Source of the DNA: Dendrophyllia cribrosa
Taxonomy: Eukaryota > Cnidaria > Anthozoa > Scleractinia > Dendrophylliidae
Assembly (NCBI GenBank): GCA_024195265.1
Contig: JAJLRJ010000006.1
Location: 3,034,501-3,098,500, forward strand
Direction of reading: 5' to 3'
Length of the DNA stretch: 64,000 bases
The notes beneath the pieces were generated by a model. It had not been told where the DNA came from and did not search any database. It saw nothing but the letters and a program-made list of their open reading frames with translations. Both the position numbers and the translations under genes were made by a program. Of this stretch, positions 10,801 through 21,715 are shown piece by piece; positions within the stretch are counted from its first letter, which is position 1, and every line of letters begins with the position of its first letter.

Positions 10801-13800
10801 ATTGTACCTAAAAGTAAAAGTTTGAACGGTAAGCCGTCGAGTGGAAATCCCAGCATGCCCCCGAAAAAGACACGCACGATATTTAACTTACTAGGGAGGG
10901 CATAGAAAAAATGTCGCGGACCCCGAAAGCCATTCCGTAAAAGTTGAAAACATCTAAATATAACTTGTAAAAACGTGTGGTGACCCCTACTTTTTATCTT
11001 ATAAAATGGAAGTGGTAAGCATATTGAGCACACAATTAATTTTTTGTTGTGGGCAAAAGTTATTAAGACTGTATTTTTGGCGAACGTGGGAAAGCTGTCA
11101 GGGTCGATAATGGCTCCGTTGTGATGATTTTTGTAACTTAAAACACGTAAACAGTAGTTGTTATGTTACCATTCGTTATGTATTTTAGAGATTTTTAGAA
11201 TTATTGTTGCTTTTGTGTATGTAAAGGCGAATTCTAAGGAAATCCGCGAAGAAAGTTGTATTTTTCCATTTTTCGAAAAAATGCTGATGTCAGCATTTTT
11301 TCCAGATTGAAGCCTTATTATCTCCGAAAAATGCGTGGTTACCCCCAATTTTCTCTTTGGATTCCAATAGCCCCTGCTAAGATCTACTTTTCCCGCATAG
11401 TCAAAAACCTGGCAAAAAACTTCGCTATTAGGTGGCACCGTCCTTAAACTGCAAGTTCCAGTGTAAATGGGGCCTGGCCTGGCTATACCCCCTTCAATAT
11501 TATTGCAATCAACCGCAGTCGAAATCTGTTCATTAACAACTGACAAACAACATGTGTGTTTTTATCTCGTGAATACGCGAAGCGTTGAGCAAGATCTAGT
11601 ATACAGGAACAAATATGCAAATTTTCACCTGTTTAATAATCATCCATAAACTTTTGTATTAGGTGTTAAAAGAAGATTGCTGTATTTTACAAAATGTAAT
11701 TCCCTGGCATATTATGTCATTCAGTTGTCTATATTACAGTCTCATTTCACACAATGCATATATTGTGTCAAGCTAAGATGTTTTGGTCGTTTTAAATCTG
11801 TTTTACTCTTCAATTCTTTGACTTCAAACTCAGTATGAAAAATTAAAACCGACCTGTGGACTTAACCTTACGTTTTTTTGCATTCACAAGATGGCTCTTA
11901 AGAGCCCTTTGATTTTCTTAAGCAATATCTTGGTTTGATGGGATTTTGAAGCCAATTATATTTATAGGACACTCAAGTCAACATGTTTAATGACTATGAA
12001 GCATCATCTTGCACTCTCCATGGACACTCTAGTCTACATGTTTCATGACTATGAAGCATCATCTTGCACTCTCCTTTTTAACTCATGAATTTATACGTGA
12101 AGCATTGAATTATAGCAGTTGAACAAAATTCCACTTGATTGGACGATGGGCTGTTAACATTAAGCCTGCGATATGAAATGGTCACCTACCTTAGCCATGG
12201 GGATGGCGTTAAGGTATGGGGAGGGTGGGGAGTTAGATGCAAGGGGTGGGGGTGTTGGTGGAGCAAAACACCTAGAAGAGGAGAGTGTCAGTGAATATTG
12301 AGCCTGTGATATGTAATGGTCACCTGCCTCCCAGGGGGGATACTCGAAATTTACATGACAGGGGGGGGGTCCGACGTATTTTTTTGGGTCTAAAATTTCG
12401 ACCCTCGGTATTTTTTTGGGTCAAGAAATCCGGCAGGTATTTTTTTGGGTCTTAAAAAAAATAAGCGTATTTTTTTGGGTTTCAAATCTCAGAGCGACGT
12501 TTTTTTGGGTATAAAATTTCGATGCTAGGTAATTTTTGGGTATAAAATTTCGATACTAGGTATTTTTTTGGGTGTAAATTTCAAGCTTGAGTATTTTTTT
12601 GGGTTCAAAAAAATAAGGCTCTGTCGGACCCCCCCCCCCCCCGTCATGTAAATTTCGAGTATCCCCCCTGGGACCTGCCTTACCCATGAAGATAGGGTTG
12701 GAGAGAGAGGAAGGTGGGGAGTTGGACACAGGGGGGTAGGGATCGGTGAAGGGGATAGACGTAGGAGAAGGGAGGATCCAAATGTTTTGTATGTAGGAGT
12801 TGGCTCATCAGAGCCATTGATACCACTTATTCTCAAAAACAAACCACCTGTTTCTCCCCTTGTTCTTTCAGGACAAGAAATCATTAAATTTCCTCACAAG
12901 AATTATGTCACATGTGTTCAGTTTCACCCTACAGACCCTGCCCTGTTTCTAGCTGGGACTTTTAAATCTGCGATCTTGTGCTGGGATACAAGAACTGGAA
13001 ATGTAAGGACATGGACTTGTATTTGAAGGGGTCAGGGCATATCCAGCCTATGTTGCTTTTTTAACGGTTTACTTTTTTTTCTCGCTCAGATTTGCCTAAT
13101 TTTATCGTACAACGAATAATATCACAAACCCTTGTTGAATTTGCACTAATCCTAAGAAACTGGACTAATTTCACCTGAAAAAAAGCAGAGTTCTGGTCTT
13201 CTAGTGGTTGTTTACATTCAGAGCGTAATTTCGACGCCATTACAGCAGATTGGCCGCGAGAATATGCGACCGCAATACTCCGACCTGCGCCAATGACATG
13301 AACGAAAATACCGTTATTAGCGTGCGCCTGGTTCGTTATCGATCGCTAGCTCGCTACGGCAAACACATCATCTGTAGCGTGCGTATGAGCCAATATGTTT
13401 AAGGCCCGTCCGGTGATTGAAGGACATCATTAAGTCCGGAAATCCGTAAGTCTCTAGCACCTCTCAAAGAAACGAGTCGTGTTTCTTGCCTAAATCTCTA
13501 TTTCACGGTTGAAGGTGAAAATAGACATTGGTGGACAAGGCGAGCCGGCGGGAAAGTCAGGAATCACTTCGGATCAGAAAAGGGGCAGCGTTGTGAGTTG
13601 TGGGCCATTTCCCATCCCGTGCCGTAGTCGAAATGCCCGATATCCGAAGTGCTTCGAGACATAATATTTTCCGTATTTCGTTTGGCGGACATTCCGTCTT
13701 CGTTTTCGCCATTGATATCCCGACATGCTTTGCGACAGTGGCAGATAGGTCGGCTTTGCGCGGTCGCACGGGAGATTGAAATACAGCGTTGGGCAGCTCA

Positions 13801-16643
13801 AAGTGAGTTCTTGCGGCCGGGTGAAATTCAGCAAGGCGGGCAAAGACTCTGAGCCGGCAGCGGAGGACCGGTAGTGCTTCCTAAAGGAGGTCCGTAACGA
13901 TAAGGGAGATGGCGCGAATCTAAGTGGCTGACTATCGGTGATAAAAATGAAGCGATTTTGAGGAAATGAACTTCGGGATTTATTTTTCTTGAGCGGGATT
14001 CAGCGGTACGGGCCCAAACTTGGCCATCTGAAGTGAAAAATCAGCGTAAAATCAAGAAATTCGGGTAGACCTTGGGATTCATTTTTTCGAGCGGGATTCA
14101 GCGGGAGACATGCAGATTTTTTTTTTTTTGCATACGTTAATTCTCGAAAACGACAGGAAAAAACAACAGAAAAAAATCGGAACAATGTTTTGCAACGAAT
14201 TTGTAGCTCGCATGCCAAAAATGGACAAATCTGAGCGAGAAAAAAAAAAACGACCTCAAAAGCAACATAGGCTGGATATGCCCCGAGCCCTTCATTTATA
14301 GTATTGTATTCATAGTATGTATTTACAGTGAAACCCTGGCATGCAACTACTCCATTATTATGACCACGTTGTTGTTATAGCCACTCATTTGCCTGGACCA
14401 AATGCTTGGTCATTTCCCTGAATCTCAAGATATCTGATCTTTTGTGAAGGTTCAAGATAGATGTGGTAGGATAAGGATTAAAAAAATATTGTGTTTAAAC
14501 ACAAGGCAGAATGCAGAATTTTAGGGGCCAGTAATGGAATAAAACACCATGGCGAAAAAACACAAATTGCTCTCTTTTGTGGGCAGTTTGCAAAAATCTA
14601 TGTTGAGAAACCAGTAGCAAAGCTAGGGGAGGAGCTCCCAGGTGGGAGGTGTTCCCCCTTTCCTTATTCACTCCACCCTCCAACCCCTTTTGATGAAGTC
14701 TGGATCTGCAAAGCTAGGGGAGGAGCTCCCAGGTGGGAGGTGTTCCCCCTTTCCTTATTCACTCACCCTCCACCCCCTTTTGATGAAGTCTGGATCTGCC
14801 AGTGGAAACAGGATCAAATCTACCAGTAGCCCCAGTGAGCTTGCACCATTCTAAACAGAATCAGAAGTAGGACTTTTTGTTTAAAGACAAGACTGTTATT
14901 TTTCTCCACAGATCACATCAACATACTCTGCTTTTTTTGGCCAAGTGCAGGACATTGCATTTCTTCCAGGAGGAGATGAGTTTATTTCTGCTGCTGAAGT
15001 AATCAAGAGAAATTCTACAGACAAAGGGATCATGGTTTGGGATTTCAGATCAACGGCAGTATTATCCAATCAAATATATCAGGTATGTTTTCGGTGCAGT
15101 TCTCTTATTTTCAAAATAATGATATTAACCCCTTCACCCCCAATAAAAAAATAGCCAAATTTCATTTTCCAAAATAATGAGAAACAAACGACACCACAGG
15201 AAAGTACTGCTGAGTATCTTTCATTTGAATGGTCACACTTTAGGATTTCATCCACAGACTCAAAAGTTAGAACCACCTTGTACAGCATAATAAACAGTAC
15301 CACAGGAAAGTACTGCTCAGTAGCTTTCATTTGAATGGTCACACTTTAGGATTTTATCCACAGACTCAAAAGTTAGAACCACCTTGTACAGCATAATAAA
15401 CAGTACCACAGGAAAGTACTACTCAATAGCTTTCATTTGAATGGTAACATTTTAGGATTTCATCTACAGAATAAAAAATTAGAACCACCTTGTACAGCAT
15501 AATAAACAGCGCCACAAGAAAGTACTGCTGGAGAGCTTTCATCTGAATTGTCACAATCTGGGCTTCCATCCACAAAAACTAAGTTAAGTCTATCTTAGGC
15601 ATAATTAATCCTTATTCTTTTTCTTATCTCCAGGAGGCCTTTACCTGTTCGTGTTTAAAAGTCCATCCTCATGAATCTCATTTTGTGGCCCAGTCTAATG
15701 GTGACTACATTGCTTTGTTCTCAACAAGAAAGCCATACAAGTTAAACAAGTATAAAAGATATGAGGGCCACAAGGTAACTAAGTTTCATTTTTACATAAC
15801 AATGACACATCTAGGGGAGCAGTCTGGTCCTAAAAAAATAATAGTTGAAAAGATAAGACCCAAAGATCTCTGAAATTTTCACTCTGCACAATAGAGTGTA
15901 CTATACAAAAGCTTAATAAAACATGATTGTAAAGTTTCGTGATAGAAAGTAAGTTTTCATTATTTTGCACTCGTATTAGAATGATTCAATATTGATGGTG
16001 TTTTACAGCAAGTTGAATATACAAGGGATTCATAGCATAAGTTGACCTCACCCTATTATTTTTCTGGCCCATTAATATGACCAATGTAAAAGCCCATCAG
16101 TTGTTGTATAATTTAATGAGGTTCCCCTGTACTGTGCAGTAGATTTTATTTGTATGATTTTAAATGGTCACACCATAAATATAGAATCACCTTGTTCATC
16201 ATAAAATTTTGTATTTTGGTTTAATCCACAAAATAAAAACTTGAAACCACCTTGTACAGCAATCCAGGAACTTTTCTATTGTTCAACACCTCAATTTTCT
16301 GGTGATCACACTGAAGTATTTCATCCATGGAATCTTAAATTACATGATCCATCAATGACAAAAGATTTGAGTAGCAAATGTGGTTTAACTATTGACCATC
16401 CATTGTCTTTCCTTTTTTTAGGTGTCTGGCTATCATATTGGATGTGATTTTAGCCCTGATGGATCAATAGTTTGCTCTGGTTCGGCAGATGGACAAATCT
16501 ATTTCTATGATCATCACACCTCTCGCCTGGTGAGGAAATTACAAGCTCACTCTATGCCATGTATGGATGTGGCTTTTCACCCTACCCTACCCCACTGTGT
16601 GGCTAGCTGTGGGGGGGATGGACAGGTTAAAGTCTGGAATTGA
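7848..16643 (+). CDS. WDR25: WD repeat-containing protein 25 (WDR25), complete, five exons
   Basis: Proposed exons: 7848-8694, 12872-13002, 14912-15082, 15634-15774 and 16422-16643 (stop TGA); total 503 residues, close to the ~544 of human WDR25, with intron phases in agreement. The N-terminus starts MDSLLAYSSSSDEE, an acidic opening like vertebrate WDR25, followed by a low-complexity, Ser/Lys-rich region to about residue 198. The WD40 propeller then runs to the end: LEGHSKGVNCVRW, VCVWDT, ARLFDLETG, CWDTRTGN, GIMVWDFRSTAVLSNQI, KRYEGHKVSGYHIGCDFSPD, GSADGQIYFYD and DGQVKVW. The WDFR-SNQI and YEGHKV blocks match WDR25 better than its splicing-factor relative CDC40/PRP17. WD40 propellers are protein-interaction platforms; the role of WDR25 is poorly known. 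The introns, especially 1 and 2, are swollen by mobile elements. Confidence 0.93.
9017..9180. mobile_element. Foldback element in WDR25 intron 1
   Basis: Arms of about 45 bp: GTTGTGGTTCAGATTCTTCT then TTGAAACCAGTTTA on the left; AAACTGGTTTGAAAATTTTC then AAATTTCAACCACAAC on the right. The spacer is about 65 bp. Non-coding. Confidence 0.75.
9277..11443. mobile_element. 2.17-kb non-autonomous DNA transposon, TTAA target site
   Basis: Perfect 15-bp terminal inverted repeats GGACGGTGCCACCTA (9277) and TAGGTGGCACCGTCC (to 11443), flanked by TTAA at 9273-9276 and 11444-11447. TTAA duplications are typical of piggyBac and Kolobok elements. No transposase frame is recognisable, so it is a non-autonomous or gutted copy. 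It makes up half of WDR25 intron 1. Confidence 0.85.
11970..12080. repeat. Two-copy tandem duplication of about 57 bp
   Basis: GACTATGAAGCATCATCTTG followed by CACTCTCC occurs twice in a row, each preceded by an ACATGTTT(A/C)AT segment. Lies in WDR25 intron 1. Confidence 0.8.
12330..12672. mobile_element. 343-bp hAT-like MITE, family A, with internal TATTTTTTTGGGT array
   Basis: Ends CCCAGGGGGGATACTCGAAA and its inverse TTTCGAGTATCCCCCCTGGG give ~30-bp perfect terminal repeats ending at CATGAC. Flanked by an 8-bp target duplication ACCTGCCT (12322-12329, 12673-12680), as for hAT elements. The interior is about eight irregular copies of TATTTTTTTGGGT spaced 25-35 bp, several joined by AAAATTTCGA. 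It sits inside a G-rich repeated stretch (12180-12300 resembles 12685-12780). Confidence 0.88.
13025..14293. mobile_element. 1.27-kb DNA transposon with 36-bp terminal inverted repeats
   Basis: Left end GAAGGGGTCAGGGCATATCC then AGCCTATGTTGCTTTT; the right end is the inverse with two differences over 36 bp. Flanked by ATTT at 13021-13024 and 14294-14297, suggesting a 4-bp target duplication. The interior is non-coding and GC-richer than the flanks. It begins 22 bp after the end of WDR25 exon 2. Superfamily not determinable; Chapaev, Sola and Ginger elements use 4-bp targets. Confidence 0.8.
14618..14800. repeat. 92-bp tandem duplication, two copies
   Basis: Both copies contain AAAGCTAGGGGAGGAGCTCC, CAGGTGGGAGGTGTTCCCCC and TTTTGATGAAGTCTGGATCT, with only a few differences, so the duplication is recent. 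In WDR25 intron 2. Confidence 0.9.
15180..15592 (-). repeat. 106-bp satellite array 2 (about 4 copies, WDR25 intron 3)
   Basis: Same unit as at 453-1015 but on the minus strand. Copies become more degenerate toward exon 4. Confidence 0.92.
16130..16262 (-). repeat. Degenerate 106-bp satellite copies in WDR25 intron 4
   Basis: Recognisable pieces AAATGGTCACACC, AATCACCTTGTTCATCATAA and GAAACCACCTTGTACAGCA place it in the same family. Heavily diverged. Confidence 0.6.
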
Positions 16644-16914
16644 TGTATGGCAAGTATTTGGAATCACCAACAGTGAAGGAGAATAATCATTGTGCTTAAA
16701 TCTCGCAATGATGAGAAATACCCAAGATCTTGCAAACCTAAATCAGACAGAACACTAAGTATATATTTAGGTGACTGGCGAGAAGGTTGTTGAGTTGAAA
16801 ACTTGTTTCATTTTGCAAAGTTTGGGGGGGGGGGGGGGATGAGAGGACTGGGGGCTCACTCAATACCCACCCCATGTCACTGAGTAAAGACTAAGAGTCT
16901 TCATGTACTTTTGA

Positions 16915-16920
16915 AATAAA
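16915..16920 (+). terminator. Possible poly(A) signal AATAAA of WDR25
   Basis: Exact AATAAA about 270 bp after the stop codon. A G homopolymer near 16825-16839 lies between. Confidence 0.5.
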
Positions 16921-17284
16921 TTGGTCACTTTATTAGGTATCTATTGGATAGTCAAAAAACTACAATTTGCCATGAACCCAAGAAAAAGTACTCTTTCACT
17001 TTTTCTAGGGCTTGTGCCCGAGTTCCTTGCGACTCAAAGCTGCAAACCACTCGTAGATCACACACTCACTGGACTAACTAAAGGAAAAATAAGAGACTGC
17101 TAACAAGCTATCTTCCTGCTATCTTCTGCTTTCCATTCTCTCCTTTCCCACCATACACTTCCTGCACCCTATTCTCCCAGGTTCCTGCCTCAATGAAAAA
17201 GCAGGCTACGTTTTATTAATAAATGGATCTCTTTCAGTGACCAATTTACCTTATCAACTTAGTTGATAGTCTCAAATTTTTTGT

Positions 17285-17345
17285 TTCAATTCCCCACTGA
17301 CACAGCACCACAGTTTCTTTAGAAACTAACCCCTTTATTTATCTT
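17285..17345 (+). repeat. Short dispersed repeat around GTTTCTTTAGAAAC, copy 1
   Basis: Contains CCCACTGACACAGCACCACA and GTTTCTTTAGAAACTAACCC. Further copies at about 28452-28555 (minus) and 36690-36745 (plus). Confidence 0.65.
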
Positions 17346-17397
17346 TAAGGAAACCTGGAAATGGTCTATTTATAGAAAAAGGTCTATTTGTTCATAA

Positions 17398-17502
17398 GGT
17401 GGATAGTGCTATCCGCCGGATAAATCACTATCCAGTTGATAAGTATTACCAAATCCTTTGTGTTATCTGCTGGATAGTGATTTATCCGGTGGAAATAACG
17501 CT
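17398..17502. mobile_element. Palindromic MITE of the GGATAAATCACTATCC type
   Basis: Arms CCGGATAAATCACTATCCAG and CTGGATAGTGATTTATCCGG surround about 35 bp. This end sequence resembles MITEs I associate with cnidarian genomes (recollection, not searched). Confidence 0.75.
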
Positions 17503-17859
17503 ACTCTTCTTTTGAACAACCGGGTTCTGGTCTTTAAATCATTAAAATCTCATTGTAGTTCTATAATATATCCTAAGATATTCAATAGCCTTGATTTAAA
17601 AATAATATTATGGTCCTTGAATACACTTTGCTCCTTTGAGCTCAAATATTTCACACAATCAAACAAACTTAATTTTTCTTAATTTTCTAACTAAATTTAT
17701 TAATATGTAGTTTAGTGATCGCTTATTCACTGGATAGTGAAATCTGCTGTTTGGCCAACTGGGTCCTGAATGACCATAACTATGTTAAGTTATACCATCT
17801 CATATCCACAAGAACAAACAAGCAGCCAGTCTTTGACTGTTCCACACAAGCATTCTTTT

Positions 17860-17975
17860 GTACTACAAAAACCACTGAACCGTGGACTTACGCATCACTT
17901 CCCCGCTCACTTTTGTTCACTGCCCCAGCCATTTCTGTTGATTAATATACTGTTAAATTCTTGAGGAATATAGCT
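17860..17975 (+). pseudogene. Degraded, frame-shifted relative of the exon at 18029-18351
   Basis: TACTACAAAAACCACTGAAC, GTGGACTTACGCATCAC and TTGATTAATATACTGTTAAA align with the reverse strand of 18190-18290. Peptide matches are split over two frames (STQAFFCTTKTTEPW, then PFLLINILLNS), so the copy is broken. Confidence 0.45.
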
Positions 17976-18028
17976 GAAATATAACACATGCCAGACTTTC
18001 GCACTGTCATGTTTCACCCCATTTTTAC

Positions 18029-18351
18029 CAGCAATCGAAGAAAACACTTTCCATTAAAAGACTGACAAAGCCTCCTTTTTCAACAATTCTGTGGTTATTT
18101 TTCTTTGTTAAGTCCATCTGAGCTGTAATCATCTCCCACATCTGCAAAACCGTGTCTGGGCTTTGAACACAATCCTGAATCCTCAGGAGTTTAACAGCGT
18201 TAATCAACAAAAGTGGGCAGGGCTGTGGTGCATAAATTTGGCACCACTCCACAGTTCGGTGGTTTTCGTAGTACCTGTCAGTTGCTTGAGGACACTCTAT
18301 CTCTTTTAAACATAGGCACGCATTGCGTGCATGAGCTATTTTGAAAATTAC
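18029..18351 (-). CDS. Hypothetical exon (about 107 codons) of an unrecognised gene
   Basis: Open from an acceptor-like TTTAG (AG at 18353-18352) to a donor GCTG|GTAAAA (GT at 18028-18027). The peptide starts VIFKIAHARNACLCLKEIEC and continues TDRYYENHRTVEWC, LLLINAVKLLRIQDC and NNHRIVEKGGFVSLLMESVF. It has no domain I recognise. Support: an open frame between splice-like sites and a related degraded copy at 17860-17975. Against: no partner exon was found on either side. It could be a fragment of a mobile-element or multigene-family gene. Confidence 0.35.
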
Positions 18352-18599
18352 CTAAACGATATGAAATGGTGAAAGTAACAAAACAGCGGAAGTTAACTCG
18401 CACAAATAACCGCTTGCAGATATACGTTTTTCAAATCCTCAGGCCCGCCCACTACCAAAAAAAATACCGAGATAACCAACTGGGTCCCGTTTCTCGTTTC
18501 TCGGCTAGCTTTTTTTCACGGGATTTCCGGAGTTATTTTTTGACGAAACTATGGCCCCAGTGAAATGAGCAACTTGTTTCAGTAATGAGTGTATTAAAT

Positions 18600-19240
18600 T
18601 AAATGTCAACCAGAAAAGTCCTGCACATAAATTTGATGCATCCAAATTGAAGGCTTATTATTTCCTGGAAATTTGTATCTAGCCTTTTTTTAAAGGTTTC
18701 TTTTATTATTCACGTCACAAAAGACACGTGGAAAAGGTTCCTTTGGCCTGGAAGACGCAAACTAATTAAATTAAATTGTTTTCAACTCCAAACCACAAGC
18801 TTATTAAATTAGTGACACGAAAATTCTTTGAACCACCTGTTTCTGTAATGTCAACCAGAAAAGTCTTTCACAGAAACTAAACGCATGAAAAATGAATATA
18901 AGTAGTTTCCTAGTAAATTGGAACTAATATTATTTAAACAACTGTTTTTATTCTCCACAAAAAAGTCGTGCAAATAGAAACAGAACTAATTAGATTAAAT
19001 TGTTTTCGACTCAAAACCACAAGCTAATTGAATTACTTACACGAACATTGTTGAGGTTAACATTTGGAACCAAACACCTTTTCCTGTAATGTCGACCAGC
19101 AGAAACTTAGCGCATCCAAAATGAATTTTGCTTGTTTCCTAGTAAATTGCAACTAATATTTTTTAAACAGGCGTTTTTTAACGCACCATATAAATTAATT
19201 ACATTACGTTTTCTCGAAAACATGTTAAATTTCATCACGT
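18600..19240. repeat. Imperfect tandem repeat, three units of about 240 bp
   Basis: AATGTCAACCAGAAAAGTC-type starts recur near 18603, 18848 and 19088, followed by TTTCCTAGTAAATTGGAACT and TAATATT(A/T)TTTAAACA in the later units. Confidence 0.7.
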
Positions 19241-19520
19241 ACCAGTTTCTATAAGGACAAAGTTCAATATTTGCACGTGTACACAACGTGACTGCTCATA
19301 CAAAATACAGTCGCTTCTCGCCTATAGTAATCGCTTGAGGCATACAATTAATAACCTACACATCAGCTCACATTAATTCAAAGAAAGATAAACGTTTTAC
19401 ATACTGTAAATTGTAGATTAATTGCATTACATTTTCTCTGTTGAACTCCATGCATCACGGACAAGTTTCTATCAGGACAAAGTTCAACATTTTCACGTGC
19501 AGACAGCGTGTCTGACAAAA
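19190..19520. repeat. Second imperfect duplication, two units about 216 bp apart
   Basis: TTAATTACATTACGTTTTCT and CAAAGTTCAATATTTGCACG in the first unit match TTAATTGCATTACATTTTCT and CAAAGTTCAACATTTTCACG in the second. Confidence 0.65.
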
Positions 19521-20007
19521 AAAATCCAATTTTAAATAGTAATCTCTTGAAACCCAGGCTTGAAACATACAATTCATGTTCCGCATCATATTATTTGAAA
19601 TCGGCTTGCCATTTTTGCAATAAAACTATACTCATACTTCAGTATAAGCTCACCTATGAACGTAACCGCAGTCCACATTTTTTGGACGTCTCATCCCCCG
19701 CAGACCATTCTACCATTCATGCATAGGGCACATTATAGGCGGTATTTCCGAATAAATGTCCTTGATATTGCCAGGTTAGCAAGCCAGTCGGGATTAGAGA
19801 ACAGTTCCCAAGCAACAAATTTTCAAAACTTTACACTTTTAGTGTTTGCGGCAACAATCGCGGAGATTCAAGATGGCTGATTTTCAATTCATGTCAAGTG
19901 CCCTTCTTTGACCTTCAGTAATACCATTTTAGAAGCGAAAATTTGATTGGCTGACATAGTACACGGTGTACATACTAGAGGCAATCTGATTGGTGTGACA
20001 TAACCCA

Positions 20008-20056
20008 AGACATACATACAAACAAACAAACAAACTAACAAACATACTAACATCAC
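20008..20056. repeat. Simple repeat (ACAT)n/(CAAA)n
   Basis: ACATACATAC followed by several CAAA units, then CTAACAAACATACTAACA. Microsatellite just beyond the coiled-coil gene's 3' end. Confidence 0.85.
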
Positions 20057-20141
20057 AAACCAACCTTTGCGCCTGCTAATGAGCTATTTTTTTCAAAATA
20101 GCTCAAAAAATATATTAACAATTGACTTGTATAAAGCTACT

Positions 20142-21683
20142 TCAATGTTCTCCATCACTCAGCTCTGAATGAGAGCTTGTAGATGCAGAAGATGTGCTCT
20201 TTGTTCTCCACAGTTTTTTGCTCCAAGCAGGATGGCTCAGAGGTTTGGTCTCTGGTTTGAGTTCCAGCTCTATTTTCAACTTCTCTTTTAGATCTGATGG
20301 CAACTATGGGTTAAACAAAAAAAGTAGAAAGTGTAACCAATTTTTTTAACATTGTAACAATGTAATTATTTTTTTCTTTTCTTTTCCACTTCTTTTCACT
20401 TTTTTTTTCTTTTTCACTTCAGAAAAACAAAGCAGCACCATCTGAAAATTAATACTGCTCAAACGTTTTTATATGAATGGTCACACTTCAGGACATCATC
20501 CACAGACTCAAAAGTCGGAACCACCTTGTACAGCATAATAAACAGCACCACAGGAAAGTACTGCTCAATAGCTTTCATTTGAATGGTCACACTTTAGGAT
20601 TTCATCCACAGACTCAAGTCAGAACCACCTTGTACAACATAATAAACAGCACCACAGGAAAGTACTGCTCAATAGCTTTCATTGAATGGTCACACTTTAG
20701 GATTTCATCCACAGCCACCTTGTACAGAATAACAAACAGCACAACAGGAAAGTACTGCTCAGACAGTTGTTTATTCTGCATTTGAATGGCCACACCTATG
20801 ACTTACAAACTTAGAAACATACACTGCATTTACAAACTTGTTCTAAATTCACACTGCGATTGGATAACTTTATTCAAGGAGGTCTGGTTCAAGTAGTCGC
20901 ATTATAAGGATTCGCTGGTGACATTAGAACCACAACAGGTTCATGACTCAAAGGGCGACCCTGTGAATGAACTACAGTAATGTTATATTAATTTTATTCT
21001 GTTACACATTTCTATACCAGGATGAAAATGTTTGCTTACTGTTTCAACTTTCTGGGTCACAAACTTTCTGTCCAAGGACTGATTGCACTTTAAAAGTTGA
21101 ACCACCAGTGAACAGTCCTTTTTGTTTTTTATCTAAAAATCAACATTTAAAACAAAATTTACTCCAACTCCATAATACAGAGACTAACACTGTACTTCTA
21201 TTACTATTGCCACTCCCAAATAGGTCAATTTCAATAATGCCCCAACATTTTACCAGTACCCAGTTATATACTTTGTTACCATAGTGAAAACTCCCCCTTC
21301 CTGTTATCTCACAAATTAATTTTAATTTCTTGCAGAAACTGCACGGTCCCTTCTCTCCCAGCTCCTGGCCCCTTCTTTCCCAGTTCCTGCCCTCTTGTCT
21401 CCAAATTCCTGCCTCTTGTCTCGCTGTTCCTACCTACTTTTCTCTCAGTTCCTGCCCCTTTTTACCCCAATTCCTGTCGCCATCTCTACCTGCTCTAACT
21501 CCTTTTGTCCGGATCCTTTAAGTTCCCCCTTCCATTGCCCTTTACTTTCAGTTCCAGCCCATTCCCCAGTCATTTCTACCTCAGCTATTTCTTTTTCCTG
21601 CCCCACCTTGGAAGTCCTTCTGCCTACCCTCTCCATTCCTGCCTCTGGTAGCCTCCCTCCCTCCCTCTCTCCCTGGTTACTCC

Positions 21684-21715
<32 letters not shown>

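Noticed and set aside
20226..20266. tRNA-like boxes on the plus strand (TGGCTCAGAGG and GGTTTGAGTTCC)
   Set aside because: The two boxes are only about 10 nt apart, too close for a tRNA, no cloverleaf forms, and the stretch is coding on the minus strand (last coiled-coil exon).
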